Positions 26,976 to 36,604 of a DNA stretch of 57,476 bases are shown in pieces. Each line of letters starts with the position of its first letter. Position 1 is the first letter of the stretch. The translations under genes and the position numbers were made by a program. The notes below the pieces were generated by a model. The model ran no database searches, was not told the origin of the DNA, and worked only from the letters and a program-made list of their open reading frames with translations. The stretch is from Bacillota bacterium (GTDB taxonomy: Bacteria; Bacillota; Sulfobacillia; JAJZYS01; JAJYTV01), in contig JAJYTE010000013.1 in NCBI GenBank assembly GCA_021793215.1, forward strand, positions 1 to 57,476, written 5' to 3'.

Positions 26976-27641
26976 CTAGCTATTCGCAAGGATGCCCGAG
27001 AGCAGATTCGTCAGTTTCTCCACCCGCCGAAGGTGCAGGCGCAGCCAGCGCAGCTGGTTCCCCGGCCGCGCGGTGTCCTCATCCGCGCCGCGCAGCACGA
27101 GGGCGGCGTACGCGAGGCTGTAGGCGCCTTTGCCGGCATTGTAGGCGGCCCGCATGTCCGCGATCGCCCGCTCTGCCGCCCGCGGCTCGCGGAGGATGGC
27201 GGAGACGGCGGTCGGCAGCAGGGAGACCGCCGCGCCGACCTGGGCGACGAGCGCCTCGAAGTGCTGCTCTCGGTACGGCGGCGTCGCGATGCCCGCCGCC
27301 GCGAGCGCCGCATCCTCTTGGACCATGTCCTCGAACTGGTCCAGGAGGTCGTCCATCGCGTTGCCGAGGTGGTTGATGTCGCCGCCGGAGAGCGGCGTGA
27401 CGAGCGCCTCGCGCAGCGCGCGCTGGATGTCGGTCTGGATGCGGTCTCCGCGTTCCTCGAGGTCGGCGATCGCCTGCGCGAGCTGCTGACTCGGCGCCGC
27501 GAGGTAGGCAAGGAGCGCGGCGCTCGCCCCGGCCGCGCACTCGGCTTGCGCGATCAGGAGGTCTGCGAACTGCGCGTCGCGCGGCCGCAGGACCTCGGAG
27601 ATCTCGTTCCGGGCCCGCCTCAGAAAGTCCGTGAAAGCCAT
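26976..27641 (-). CDS. DUF47 PhoU-like protein, Pit accessory
   Basis: About 221 residues, all helical, of the DUF47/PhoU-like type: DLLIAQAECAAGASAALLAY, then LEERGDRIQTDIQRALREAL and PLSGGDINHLGNAMDDLLDQ, where the Glu/Asp/His pattern is the usual metal site. DUF47 proteins are encoded beside low-affinity phosphate (Pit) transporters and regulate them. Here the Pit gene is directly upstream and overlaps by 22 bp. ATG 27641 follows AGGAGGG at 8 nt. The partnership is inferred from position and family knowledge. Confidence 0.88.
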   Translation of the reverse strand: MAFTDFLRRARNEISEVLRPRDAQFADLLIAQAECAAGASAALLAYLAAPSQQLAQAIADLEERGDRIQTDIQRALREALVTPLSGGDINHLGNAMDDLLDQFEDMVQEDAALAAAGIATPPYREQHFEALVAQVGAAVSLLPTAVSAILREPRAAERAIADMRAAYNAGKGAYSLAYAALVLRGADEDTARPGNQLRWLRLHLRRVEKLTNLLSGILANS

Positions 27642-28549
27642 TGGCAGATCCCTCCTGCGACGAAGGCCGTGACCGGGGTGAGCACCCATGCCGCCGTCAT
27701 GCGCCGCACGACGCTCCATCCCACGTGGCGAGGGTTGTCCGCGGAGCCTACGCCGAGCAGCGCTGCGTCCACCGTCTGGCTGGTGGAGACGGGGATGCCG
27801 GTGAGGGAGGCGAGCAGCACCGAGATGCCGGTGGCCATCTGCGTGTAGAGTGCCTCCGGCGGCCGGAGCCTGAGGATTTGGCTGCCGACCGTGCGCGCGA
27901 TGCGCCAGGAGCCGATGACGCTGCCGACCGCGAAGCTCAGCACGGAGAGGAGAACGGCGTCCTGCCAGCCGATGCCGGTGAAGTGCAGCAGACCGATCGC
28001 CTTCTCGAGGTCATTGCCCCCGTAGGCGATCCCCTCGAGCGCGGCGGTGAGCAAGAGAAGCAGGCTGACGATCACGCCGCGCCGCAGTCGTCGCAGCACG
28101 GCGGTCCCCAGGCGAGCCGTCGAGAGCCCGAGCAGCCCGCCCAGCGCGACCGTCAGAATGAAACCGACGAGCGCCCGCAACACGCCGCCCCAGACGACGG
28201 GCAGCCCGGCCGCCGCGCCCGCGCCAGCCATCGCGCCGATCAGCGCAAGGGACATCGACGTGGGGATGCGCTGCCACCAGCTGACCAGCACGACGAGCAG
28301 CGCCGCGAGCACGGACGGCTCGAGCACCTGCGCGAGCGTGCGGGGCAGGACGATGCGCCGGGTGATCGTGTCTGCGACGTGGGTGCCGAGGAGCACCGGG
28401 CCGAGTGAGACGATCGCGGCCAGCCAGAGCCACAGGAGCACGGGACGAACGCGCGCGGGCAGGAGCGTTGCGATCAGGTTGCCGCCGTCGTTGAAGCCCG
28501 CGAGCAGGTTGAAGGCGAGCACGAGGACGACCGCAGTCAAGCGCCTCAT
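27620..28549 (-). CDS. Pit-family inorganic phosphate transporter
   Basis: A 309-residue membrane protein with about nine helices. The two PiT signature motifs are present in degenerate repeat form: AGFNDGGNLIATL near the N-terminus and AYGGNDLEKAIGLL in the second half. The C-terminal half also has TGIPVSTSQTV, typical for Pit. It probably imports phosphate (or metal-phosphate) using the proton or sodium gradient. It is followed by the DUF47 gene, the usual regulatory partner. Confidence 0.9.
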   Translation of the reverse strand: MRRLTAVVLVLAFNLLAGFNDGGNLIATLLPARVRPVLLWLWLAAIVSLGPVLLGTHVADTITRRIVLPRTLAQVLEPSVLAALLVVLVSWWQRIPTSMSLALIGAMAGAGAAAGLPVVWGGVLRALVGFILTVALGGLLGLSTARLGTAVLRRLRRGVIVSLLLLLTAALEGIAYGGNDLEKAIGLLHFTGIGWQDAVLLSVLSFAVGSVIGSWRIARTVGSQILRLRPPEALYTQMATGISVLLASLTGIPVSTSQTVDAALLGVGSADNPRHVGWSVVRRMTAAWVLTPVTAFVAGGICQWLSRTF

Positions 28550-28703
28550 CCTCCCTGCTCTACCTGGCCCGAAGTGTAGCGCGCGCGGGTGCGGCGGGAA
28601 AGGAGGGACGCCGGTCGCCAGGCAGCCAGAGCGCGTGGCCCCGTGGGTTTTGCTGGGTAACTGGTGCCGGGAAACATGAGAATGCCGCCCAGGCTGGCCC
28701 CGC

Positions 28704-30815
28704 CTATTGTCCCTTGCGCTGACCCCAGGGCCAGAAGGCGAGGCGCCCGAGCAGCGCGATGCTTCCGGGAACGAGCAGCGTCCGTACGATCCAGGTGTCG
28801 AGAAGGATCGCGGAGGTCATGCCGATCGCCAGCATCTGCATGATCTCGAGCGGGCTCACGATGAGGGCGACGAACACGACCACCATGACCATGCCGGCCC
28901 CGGTGATCATCGCGCCTGTACCCGCGAGCCCGGCGCTGGCGGCCTGGGCGCTCGTCATGCCGGCGCGCGCGTGCTCCTGCACGCGGTGCAGGAGGATCAC
29001 CTCGTAGTCCATCGAGAGGCCGAACAGGAGCACGAAGATCAGCGGCGTGATGCTGCTGTCGGGCGCGAGCGCGGCGAAGCCGAAGCCGCCGCGCTGTACC
29101 GTCACCACCAGGATCCCGGCCGTTGCGAGCGCCACGAGGCCGTCGAACGCGACGCCGAGCAGCGGTTGCAGGAGGGAACCCGTCGCGACCAAGAGGATCA
29201 CGAACGCGATCAGGGCGACGCCGCCGATGATCCAGGGCAGGCGCGCGCTCGTCAGCTGGTTGAACCCGTCGAGCAGCGCCGTCACGCCGCCGACTCCGCT
29301 GCGGCTGCCAGCCGGCAGCCACCCCGGCAGGTCCTTCTGCACCGCGTGCACGAGGTGGAGCGTCGCAGCGGCATCGGGACCGGTGCGCGGAGTGACGAAC
29401 AGGACGACGAGGTGTGGGTCTGCGGAAGGATTGATGAAGCTCTGCAGCGCGCGGGTGAGCGCCTGCGGTGCGAGCGCGGGATGCGAGGTCGCCTGCGCGA
29501 GCTGCGCCGGGCCGAGCCCGAGCGTCGAGGGCGAGGCGACGGACTTCGCGTCCCCTTGGCCCTCGAGGTCTCTGCTGACGCGGGCGACGGTCTGCCAGGT
29601 GGCGGGATCGCCCACCTTGGTCGGTAGACGCATCGCCACCACGATCGGGGCGATGGTGCCGGGACCGAGCGTGCGCATCTCGAGGTCGACCGCCTTGCGC
29701 AGCGGGTCCGAGCGCGGCAGGAGCGTTGCGAGATTCGCCGGCGTGCGGATCGTCATCTGGACGCCGTAGACCGCTGGAGCAGCGAGCAGCAGGACGCCGA
29801 GCAGCATTGCCCAGACGGGATGGCGGCCGACGAACGCCGAGATCGCGGGCCACATCCGCCCGGAGCGGTGCAGGGTGGGAAGCCGCCCCCAGTCGATGCG
29901 GTGACCGATCAGGCGCATCAGGGCGGGCAGCAGGGAGTGCGTCGCGAGCAGCACCGACGCGACCGCGACGGCGCCGCCGAGCGCGATGCCGCGCCAGTAG
30001 GCGTTGCCGCCCAGAAGTAAGGTCGCCACGGCGAGCGCCACGGCGATGCCCGAGTAGAGGACGGATCGGCCCGCGGTGCCCATCGACGTGGCGACCGCGC
30101 CGTCGAGGTCGCCCGTGCGCGCGAGCTCCTGCCGGAAGCGGGCGCTCAGGAAAAGCGCGTAGTCGACGCCGACGCCGAGCGCGAGGAAGCTGACGATGTC
30201 GGTGAGGTAGGACGAGAGCACCAGGTGGCTCTCGAGCAGGTCGATCACCGCGAGCGCGAGGCTCGACCCCACCGCCGCCACGATGAGCGGCAGTGCGGAG
30301 GACGCGACGGAGCCGAAGACGAGCAGGAGGAGTATCAGCACGAGCGGCAACGCGATCGGCAGGCTCGAGGCGAGCGTCGATTTCGCGTCGGCGAGCACGC
30401 GCTGACCGACCGTCACGTCGTTGACCTGGCGCACCGTAGCGCCCACCTGTCGCGCAGACCGCCGCATCGCCGCGGCCTGCACCTGGCTGAATGGCTTCAC
30501 GGGGACGAGCACGACCTCGCGGTCGGCGACGGAGCGCACGTCCTTCGGCGAGATGCCGGCGGAGTGCGCCCAACCGCGCACCACAGCGAGCCTCTCACCC
30601 TCGATCAGCAGCGTCTGGGTGCCCGCGCCGCCCTTGAGGCGACCGAGTTGGTTGTCGGCCCATACGGCGCTGCTGTGCGGATCCTCGAACCCGCTAGAGG
30701 ACAGGTTGTGCGTCACATTCGCCGCGAGCGGAATGCTGGCGACCAGCACCACTGCCCAGAAGGCGAGGACGAGGTACCGCCACCGCCCGCACAGGCGAGC
30801 CCAGCGCGCGAGCAT
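28704..30815 (-). CDS. MMPL/RND-family membrane transporter
   Basis: About 703 residues with the MMPL layout. A first helix is followed by a large extracytoplasmic domain starting at NLSSSGFEDPHSSAVWADNQ. Then come two blocks of five or six helices each, with IVSFLALGVGVDYALFLSAR and ITPLIFVLLFGLSMDYEVIL as matching internal repeats. The Asp-Tyr (D-Y) pairs in GVDYALF and SMDYEVI are the proton-relay residues typical of the family. Such proteins export lipids or hydrophobic compounds using the proton gradient. ATG 30815 follows GGGAGGGGAT. The substrate is unknown. Confidence 0.9.
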   Translation of the reverse strand: MLARWARLCGRWRYLVLAFWAVVLVASIPLAANVTHNLSSSGFEDPHSSAVWADNQLGRLKGGAGTQTLLIEGERLAVVRGWAHSAGISPKDVRSVADREVVLVPVKPFSQVQAAAMRRSARQVGATVRQVNDVTVGQRVLADAKSTLASSLPIALPLVLILLLLVFGSVASSALPLIVAAVGSSLALAVIDLLESHLVLSSYLTDIVSFLALGVGVDYALFLSARFRQELARTGDLDGAVATSMGTAGRSVLYSGIAVALAVATLLLGGNAYWRGIALGGAVAVASVLLATHSLLPALMRLIGHRIDWGRLPTLHRSGRMWPAISAFVGRHPVWAMLLGVLLLAAPAVYGVQMTIRTPANLATLLPRSDPLRKAVDLEMRTLGPGTIAPIVVAMRLPTKVGDPATWQTVARVSRDLEGQGDAKSVASPSTLGLGPAQLAQATSHPALAPQALTRALQSFINPSADPHLVVLFVTPRTGPDAAATLHLVHAVQKDLPGWLPAGSRSGVGGVTALLDGFNQLTSARLPWIIGGVALIAFVILLVATGSLLQPLLGVAFDGLVALATAGILVVTVQRGGFGFAALAPDSSITPLIFVLLFGLSMDYEVILLHRVQEHARAGMTSAQAASAGLAGTGAMITGAGMVMVVVFVALIVSPLEIMQMLAIGMTSAILLDTWIVRTLLVPGSIALLGRLAFWPWGQRKGQ

Positions 30816-30905
30816 CGGATCCCCTCCCAACGTGCGGCCGGCGCGTCGGCGCGGGCCGGGTTTGGCTGCGAAAACGGTCCATCGGAACCCGGTCGCCCAG
30901 CTTGC

Positions 30906-31916
30906 CTAACGCACGAGCGCGAGCTCCTGCGCCCTCTGGCCGTACCCCTCCGGCCGCTCCTTTGGCCGCTCGCGCAGCAGGGCCTGCGTCACCTTGCCAA
31001 GGTAGGAGGCGAGCGGCTCGTGCGTGAAGCCGAGCCGACGCTTGGCCTTCTCGGGGTCGAGGCAGGACATCCACGCGCTGCTGAAGGGGGACGTCAGTTC
31101 GGGCGAGAGGCCCGACTCCTCGAAGCGCTCGCGGGGCACATCGACGATCTCCCGCCGCACGCCTACAAGCTCGCAGAGGAGCGTCAAGAACGCACGCAGC
31201 GTGGGCAGTTCGTCCTGCGCGAGGTTGTAGGCCTCGCCGAACGTCTCGCCCCGGCCCAGGAGCCCGACGATCGCCTCGGCGACGGCGCCGCTATGGACGT
31301 GGCGCACAGGGTGCGCGCCTCCGCCCGGCAGCAGCAGCGGGCCGCCGTCGAGGATCCGCCAAACGTAGCTGTCGACGCGGCGATGGTAGTCGCGCTCTCC
31401 GTTCACCATCGGCAGGCGCAGGCACGTCGCGGGGAAGCCCTCTTCCGCGTAAGCGCGCCCGAGGATGTCCTCCGCGGCGCGCTTGCCCACGCCGTAGAGC
31501 CACTCCTCGCGGTCGTGCGGGGAGCTTGGGGCGCTTGAGACCTGCCCGGCGTAGGCCGATTCGGGGGTTGGCACCGCACCCGGGCGCGTCGCGCCCTCGA
31601 GCACCAGGTAGACCTGACCGGAACTGATGCACACGTAGTGTCCTACGCTCCCGCGCAGTGCTGAGACCGCCCGCGTCGCGTCCTCCGCGTCGAACGCCGC
31701 GAAGTCGACGGCCGCGTCGTACGTGCGCCCGCCTAGGGCGCGGCTGAATGCCTGGGAGCGCCGATCCAGCGTGATGCGCTCCACGCGGGAACCGAAGGGA
31801 TCCGGGTGCTGTCCGCGGTTCAGAAGCGTCACGTGGTGGCCCATGCCGACGAGCCGCTCTGCGAGCAGCAAGCCGACGAAACGCGTGCCGCCGATGACGA
31901 GGACGCGGATCGCCAC
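30906..31916 (-). CDS. NAD-dependent epimerase/dehydratase (extended SDR)
   Basis: About 336 residues. The N-terminal RVLVIGGTRFVGLLLAERL is the nucleotide-binding motif. HYVCISSGQVYL holds the catalytic Ser region, and the segment around EEWLYGVGKRAAEDIL gives YxxxK. LRLPMVNGERDYHRRVDSYV follows. It resembles isoflavone-reductase/NmrA-like and plant CSP41-like sugar-nucleotide epimerases. Start choice is odd: AGGAGG (minus strand, 31924-31919) is only 2 nt from GTG 31916 and 8 nt from an ATC at 31910, the codon where homologues have Met. Downstream of an MMPL gene on the opposite side; substrate unknown. Confidence 0.8.
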   Translation of the reverse strand: MAIRVLVIGGTRFVGLLLAERLVGMGHHVTLLNRGQHPDPFGSRVERITLDRRSQAFSRALGGRTYDAAVDFAAFDAEDATRAVSALRGSVGHYVCISSGQVYLVLEGATRPGAVPTPESAYAGQVSSAPSSPHDREEWLYGVGKRAAEDILGRAYAEEGFPATCLRLPMVNGERDYHRRVDSYVWRILDGGPLLLPGGGAHPVRHVHSGAVAEAIVGLLGRGETFGEAYNLAQDELPTLRAFLTLLCELVGVRREIVDVPRERFEESGLSPELTSPFSSAWMSCLDPEKAKRRLGFTHEPLASYLGKVTQALLRERPKERPEGYGQRAQELALVR

Positions 31917-32097
31917 CACCTCCTGGCCATGGGCGGCCCGGAAGGATTGTACCGCTCCCCGCGTGCCCGGCAAAGGCGCGATGCGATGCACCCTCCCGGG
32001 ATCGCCCAGAACGCGGACGAGAGGCTTCGCCGCACTGTTGGCGAAGTTCGTGGGAACGGCGTTCTCGCCCCATGAGAGATCGGGAGGTTGCGCGTCC
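31917..32097. other. Divergent intergenic region
   Basis: About 180 bp between the epimerase gene (minus) and the Dpp-type permeases (plus). The last 20 bp hold GGGAGG for the plus-strand gene. No clear promoter boxes or operators were recognised. Confidence 0.3.
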
Positions 32098-32979
32098 ATG
32101 GGCGTGAGCGCAAGGACGGCTCCCCACGCGGCCAACCGCCCGCGTGGGATTGAAAAGAGCTGGCAGCGGCTGCTCCTGCACCCGTACCTCTGGGTCGGCG
32201 GAGGCATCCTGCTGCTGCTTCTCGTCTTCTGCTTCCTTGGTCCGGCGCTGTACGGCCACCCGGCGAACCACATCGACGTCTCCCGCGTGTACCAGCCGCC
32301 GAGCCTCAAGTACCCCCTCGGTACCGACGGCGTCGGGCAGAACATGTTCGTCCAGATGATGGTCGGCGGCAGGGTGCCGATTGCGGCCGGCTTCGTGACG
32401 GCGCTCCTTTCGTCGCTGTTCGGGATCGCGGCGGGCCTCGTCGCAAGCTTCTCGCGCGGTGCGGTCGACAACCTGATCATGCGCGTCGCAGACGCCGTCT
32501 TCGGCATCCCCCAGATTGTGCCCGTGCTGTTCATCGAGGCCGTGCTCGGCGCGACGACGCAGTCGCTCATCCTGACGATCGCGCTGACCTCGTGGCCCGT
32601 AACGGCGCAGCTGATCCGCTCGAGGGCGCTGCTCGAGCGCGAGATGCCGTACGTCGAGGCGGCGCGGGCCGCCGGGGCGTCGCGCGTCGGCATCGTCCTG
32701 CGCCACGTCCTGCCGAACCTCCTCGATACCGTCGTCGCGTCGGTCACGACGCAGTTCGGAAACGGCGTCATCCTGATCGCCATCGCGACCGTGGTCGGCC
32801 TGGGACTCGCGCCGCCCTGGAACTGGGCGAGCATGATCGGCGCGAACATCGAGCCGCTATTCGGTGGGTACTGGTGGCTCGTCGTGCCGCCCGGCCTCGC
32901 GCTGTCGCTGCTTCTTCTGTCGGTGCACCTCATTGGCGAGGCGATCCGCCACGCCGCCAACCCGAAGGAGATGTACTGA
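32098..32979 (+). CDS. Dpp/Opp-type ABC peptide/nickel permease (DppC-like)
   Basis: A 293-residue permease. An N-terminal helix (LWVGGGILLLLLVFCFLG) is followed by PLGTDGVGQNMFVQMMVGGR, a hallmark of DppC/NikC proteins. EAARAAGASRVGIVLRHVLPN is the EAA cytoplasmic loop that docks the ATPase. Five to six helices. ATG 32098 follows GGGAGG at 9 nt and TGATG couples it to the next permease. No ATPase or substrate-binding protein is encoded in this window, so the substrate is open (oligopeptide, nickel or other). Confidence 0.9.
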   Translation: MGVSARTAPHAANRPRGIEKSWQRLLLHPYLWVGGGILLLLLVFCFLGPALYGHPANHIDVSRVYQPPSLKYPLGTDGVGQNMFVQMMVGGRVPIAAGFVTALLSSLFGIAAGLVASFSRGAVDNLIMRVADAVFGIPQIVPVLFIEAVLGATTQSLILTIALTSWPVTAQLIRSRALLEREMPYVEAARAAGASRVGIVLRHVLPNLLDTVVASVTTQFGNGVILIAIATVVGLGLAPPWNWASMIGANIEPLFGGYWWLVVPPGLALSLLLLSVHLIGEAIRHAANPKEMY

Positions 32980-33899
32980 TGCTGCGCTTCGCCCTGCGGC
33001 GGATCTCAGGAGCGCTCGTCGCGATCTTCTTCGTGACGCTCGTGACGTTTCTGTTCCTGCACCTCCTGCCAGGGGACCCGGCGTGGGCGCTCCTAGGCCG
33101 CGACGCGACGCCCGCGCGCGCGGCGGCCCTCGCCGCCCAGATGGGCCTCAACCTTCCCCTGCCGCTCCAGTACCTGCGCTGGGTCGGCCTCCTCGTTCGC
33201 GGCGGCGGCGTTGCGAGCGGCTTCTTCCTCGTGATGCCCACCTTGGAGTTCATCGTGTGCGGCGGCGGGATCGCGCTCCTCTTGGCGTTCGGCGTTGCTG
33301 TGCTGCAGGAGCGCTACCGCGGCTCGTTCGCCGACCATGCGGCGGGCCTCGTGGCCTACATCTTCTACACGTTCCCGTCGTTCTGGCTCGGGCTCATCCT
33401 GATCTACATCTTCGCGTTCCGCGTCTTCTGGCTGCCCGGCAGCGGGCCATTCGGCGGGCCGGGATCGGCGGGGCTCGCGGGCTGGGCCTACTACATGATC
33501 CTGCCGGTCGCAACGCTCGCGCTCACGACGGTTGCGACCTGGTCGACGCACTTTCGGGCGGCGATCGCCGAGGCCATGAGGTCCGACTACGTGCGCACGG
33601 CCCGCGCCAAGGGTGCGGGAGATGGCCGCATCCTGACGCGCCACGTCCTGCGCAACGTGCTGCTGCCCATCGTGGCGGTCATCGGGATGTCGATCCCGAG
33701 CATGTTCAACAACGTCGTGGTGCTGGAGTGGGTGTTCCACATGCAGGGCCTCGGCAGCGGCCTCCTGGGGTCGCTCATCGGCATGGACTACGGCTTCGCG
33801 GTAGACATCGTGTTCGTGATCGGCCTGATGACGGTCGTCCTGAGCCTCTTGTCGGACATGCTCTACGCCGTGGTCGATCCGCGCATCCAGTTCAGCTGA
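32979..33899 (+). CDS. Dpp/Opp-type ABC permease (DppB-like)
   Basis: A 306-residue partner permease. [20 protein letters not shown] and [15 protein letters not shown] are the standard DppB/OppB N-terminus. [20 protein letters not shown] is the EAA loop. [20 protein letters not shown] and [20 protein letters not shown] close the protein, ending [12 protein letters not shown] 32979 overlaps the dppC-like stop. The usual order is B then C; here C precedes B. It overlaps the convergent ogt gene by 37 bp. Confidence 0.9.
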   Translation: MLRFALRRISGALVAIFFVTLVTFLFLHLLPGDPAWALLGRDATPARAAALAAQMGLNLPLPLQYLRWVGLLVRGGGVASGFFLVMPTLEFIVCGGGIALLLAFGVAVLQERYRGSFADHAAGLVAYIFYTFPSFWLGLILIYIFAFRVFWLPGSGPFGGPGSAGLAGWAYYMILPVATLALTTVATWSTHFRAAIAEAMRSDYVRTARAKGAGDGRILTRHVLRNVLLPIVAVIGMSIPSMFNNVVVLEWVFHMQGLGSGLLGSLIGMDYGFAVDIVFVIGLMTVVLSLLSDMLYAVVDPRIQFS

Positions 33900-34402
33900 C
33901 CGCGCTCGAGCGCGATCAGACGCTCCTTCACGTCCATGCCTCCGCCGTACCCGGTGAGGCTCCCATCCTGCCCGATCACCCTGTGGCATGGGACCACGAT
34001 GGAGATCGGGTTGAACGCGTTCGCCCGCCCGACGGCCCGCGCGGCGCCTGGGCGGCCGATCCGGCGGGCGAGCGCGCCGTAGCTCTCGGTCTCGCCGTAG
34101 GGGATCTCCCGCAGCGCGCCCCAGACCGTGCGCTGGAACGCGGTGCCCTCCGGCGCGAGGTGCAGGGAGAACGCTGTCAGGTCGCGCGCGAAGTAGGCCC
34201 GGAGCTGCTCCCTCGCGGCGCGGAACGCGAGGTCGTCGCGACAAAGGCTCGGGTCCTGGGGCGGGACGTGCCGACCGCGGGCGAAGTAGAGGCCGGTGAG
34301 CGCCTCGCCGTCTCCGTAGAGCAGCAGATCGCCAAAGGGGCTCTCCAAGACGGCCCAGCGGGACGCCTGGACCGGTGCTTGAGCGAACGCCAGTATCTCC
34401 AT
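33863..34402 (-). CDS. ogt: Methylated-DNA--[protein]-cysteine S-methyltransferase
   Basis: A 179-residue DNA repair protein that removes alkyl groups from O6-alkylguanine by suicide transfer to its Cys. The active site [20 protein letters not shown] is fully conserved. [20 protein letters not shown] and [19 protein letters not shown] are the DNA-binding helix-turn-helix segments. ATG 34402 follows AAGGAGGAG at 6 nt. It lies 20 bp behind the Ada-AlkA gene, so both are probably one operon for alkylation damage. The C-terminus overlaps the convergent permease gene. Confidence 0.95.
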   Translation of the reverse strand: MEILAFAQAPVQASRWAVLESPFGDLLLYGDGEALTGLYFARGRHVPPQDPSLCRDDLAFRAAREQLRAYFARDLTAFSLHLAPEGTAFQRTVWGALREIPYGETESYGALARRIGRPGAARAVGRANAFNPISIVVPCHRVIGQDGSLTGYGGGMDVKERLIALERGQLNWMRGSTTA

Positions 34403-34422
34403 TCGGCTCCTCCTTCGCGCAA

Positions 34423-35901
34423 CTATCTCGGGGAATCGGCACCCTCCGTGAGCGAATTCCAAAGGTAGTGGAGCGCGTACGCTCGCCATGGCCGCCACGC
34501 CTGCGCCAGGCGCTCGGCCGAGCGGGGGTCCGACGCCAGACCCAGGCGCGCAAGCGCGTGCCGCACGCCGAGGTCCGTCGGCAGGAACGCGTCCGGATCG
34601 CCGAGGGCCCGCATGCGCACGTAGGCGACGGTCCAGGGGCCGATGCCCGGCAGGGCACCGAGCTCCCGGCTCGCCACCTCGCGGTCCACGCCAGGTCCGA
34701 GCCGCAGCGTGCCGTCAGCGAGTGCGCGCGCTAGCGAGCGCAGCGCGCGCCTTCGGGCTCCCGGCATCGGAAGGTCCTCCTCGGGCGCCTTCACAAGCGA
34801 GGCCGCGCTGGGGAATGCGTGCGTCAGGCTGCCGCACGGTCGGCGCAGCGGTGCGCCGAAGCGGCGTGCGAGCCGACCCGCGACGGTGCGCGCGGCCGGC
34901 ACCGAGATCTGCTGTCCGAGCACAGCCCGGATCGCGAGCTCGTCCCCATCGGCATGTCCAGGCGCGCGCAGTCCGGGGATCCGCCGCGCGAGAGGCCCCA
35001 GGACCGGGTCGGCGGCGAACGCCAGGGTGACCGCGGCGGGGTCGGCGTCGAGGTCCAGAAGGCGGCGCAGGCGAGCGATCGCCGCGGAGAGGTCGCGCAC
35101 ATCGTCGAGTGACAGCTCGCAGAGGAGGTGCGGCGGCCCGTCCGGGGCCCCCTCGCCGACCGTCGCGATCCCGAGGCCATGCGGCAGGCGCAGCACCCGT
35201 CGGTAACGCCTGTCCGTCACCTCCTCGACGCCGGGGACGGCGCGGCCGCCGAGGAACGCGAGCAGGTGCGAGAATGGCAGTGGGGCACGGTAGGGAAGCC
35301 TCAGGCGCAGAGCGCCCGGCTCGGCCGAACGGCCGGCCCGCGAGCGCGAGCGGCGCCGCAGCTCCGTCGGAGTCTGGGAGAACACGGCCCGTATCGTCTC
35401 ATTGAACTGCCGGACGCTTCGGAAGCCCGCCGCGAACGCGACGTCGGTGATGGGGAGTGAAGTCGTCTCCAGAAGGATGCGCGACGTCTGCGCCCGCTGC
35501 GCGCGCGCGAGCGCGAGGGGCGCAGCGCCGACCTCTGCGAGGAGCGTGCGGCGGATCTGGCGCGCGCTGTACCCGAGGCGCAGCGCGAGTGCCTGCGCGC
35601 CGCCCCGATCGACGACCCCGTCTGCGATCAGCTGCATCGCGCGGCCCGCGAGATCTCCCCGCGCGTTCCACTCCGGCGAACCGGGCACCGCGTCCGGCCG
35701 GCAGCGCTTGCACGCCCGGAAGCCGGCCTGCTGCGCCGCGGCGGATGTGGCGAAGAAGCGGGTGTTCTCGCGCCGAGGCGTGACGGCGGGACAGCTCGGC
35801 CGGCAGTAGATGCCGGTCGACGTGACGCCGACGTAGATCATCCCGTCGAAGCGAGGATCGCGGCTCTGCACGGCACGGTAGCAGTGATCTTGGTCGAGCA
35901 T
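34423..35901 (-). CDS. Ada-type regulator fused to AlkA DNA glycosylase
   Basis: A 492-residue two-in-one protein. The N-terminus is an Ada zinc domain: [19 protein letters not shown], with [12 protein letters not shown] (Cys that can take methyl from phosphotriesters) and ACKRCRPD for zinc. An AraC-type helix-turn-helix follows ([20 protein letters not shown] and [20 protein letters not shown]). The second half is AlkA-like: [20 protein letters not shown], ending in a helix-hairpin-helix around [20 protein letters not shown] with the catalytic Asp in [12 protein letters not shown]. It lacks Ada's own methyltransferase domain, supplied by the neighbouring ogt gene. ATG 35901 has only a weak GGAG-type site. 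Confidence 0.92.
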   Translation of the reverse strand: MLDQDHCYRAVQSRDPRFDGMIYVGVTSTGIYCRPSCPAVTPRRENTRFFATSAAAQQAGFRACKRCRPDAVPGSPEWNARGDLAGRAMQLIADGVVDRGGAQALALRLGYSARQIRRTLLAEVGAAPLALARAQRAQTSRILLETTSLPITDVAFAAGFRSVRQFNETIRAVFSQTPTELRRRSRSRAGRSAEPGALRLRLPYRAPLPFSHLLAFLGGRAVPGVEEVTDRRYRRVLRLPHGLGIATVGEGAPDGPPHLLCELSLDDVRDLSAAIARLRRLLDLDADPAAVTLAFAADPVLGPLARRIPGLRAPGHADGDELAIRAVLGQQISVPAARTVAGRLARRFGAPLRRPCGSLTHAFPSAASLVKAPEEDLPMPGARRRALRSLARALADGTLRLGPGVDREVASRELGALPGIGPWTVAYVRMRALGDPDAFLPTDLGVRHALARLGLASDPRSAERLAQAWRPWRAYALHYLWNSLTEGADSPR

Positions 35902-36003
35902 GGCTCCAGTCTCGCGCAGCGCCGCCGGTGACGCTAGCGGTTTTCGGACAAGAGGATTGCGAACCGTCGTCGCGAAAGCGGCTGATCCATGGGGGAGAGG
36001 CCG

Positions 36004-36540
36004 ATGCCGCGGATGCTGGGCCTTTTGCGCGGAGTGAACCTCGGAGCGACCCGCAAAGTTCCCATGGCCGACCTGCGGGAGGCGATGTTGGCCGACGGCT
36101 TCCGCGGCGTCGCGACGCACCTTCAGAGCGGAAACGTCGTGTTCGAATGCGAGGATACCCCGGTGGACGCCGGCCTGTGGCTCGAGCGCCTGATCCGCGA
36201 GAGATTCGGTCTGGACGTTCCGGTGCTCGTCAGAGAGCCGTCCGACGTTCGGCGCGTGCTCGAGGCGAACCGATTGCGCGACGTCGCGTGCGATCTGTCG
36301 CGCTACCTCGTGGCGTTCCTCTCGGAAGCTCCGGCTGCCGAGAAGCTTCGGGCATTCGATCCAGCCGAGTTCCACCCCGACGCATTCGCTGTCGGAGAGC
36401 GCGAGATCTACCTCTGGTACCCGAACGGAGTTCACGTGAGCCGCCTTACCGTCCCGCTGCTCGAGCGTCGGCTGGATCTGGTCGCGACGGCCCGGAACTG
36501 GAACACTCTCTCAAGGCTTCTCGGGATGCTCGAAGCGTAG
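36004..36540 (+). CDS. DUF1697 family protein
   Basis: About 178 residues with the DUF1697 hallmarks: MLGLLRGVNLGATRKVPMAD, then HLQSGNVVFECEDTP and the late ATARNWNTLSRLLGM. Members are small cytosolic proteins of unknown role; the N-terminal fold is ferredoxin-like. ATG 36004 lies 3 nt after GGGGGAGAGG. ATG 35989 (upstream) and ATG 36013 are alternatives. Divergent from the alkylation-repair operon and followed by a strong terminator. Confidence 0.85.
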   Translation: MPRMLGLLRGVNLGATRKVPMADLREAMLADGFRGVATHLQSGNVVFECEDTPVDAGLWLERLIRERFGLDVPVLVREPSDVRRVLEANRLRDVACDLSRYLVAFLSEAPAAEKLRAFDPAEFHPDAFAVGEREIYLWYPNGVHVSRLTVPLLERRLDLVATARNWNTLSRLLGMLEA

Positions 36541-36560
36541 CGCGTCCGTAGAACCGAAAC

Positions 36561-36592
36561 AGGCGGGGCGCCCCAGTGGGGCGCCCCGCCTG
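36561..36592. terminator. Bidirectional terminator hairpin
   Basis: A perfect 14-bp stem (AGGCGGGGCGCCCC / GGGGCGCCCCGCCT) with loop AGT between the convergent DUF1697 and 3D-domain genes. Confidence 0.75.
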
Positions 36593-36604
36593 CGCGTTCG
36601 TCCG

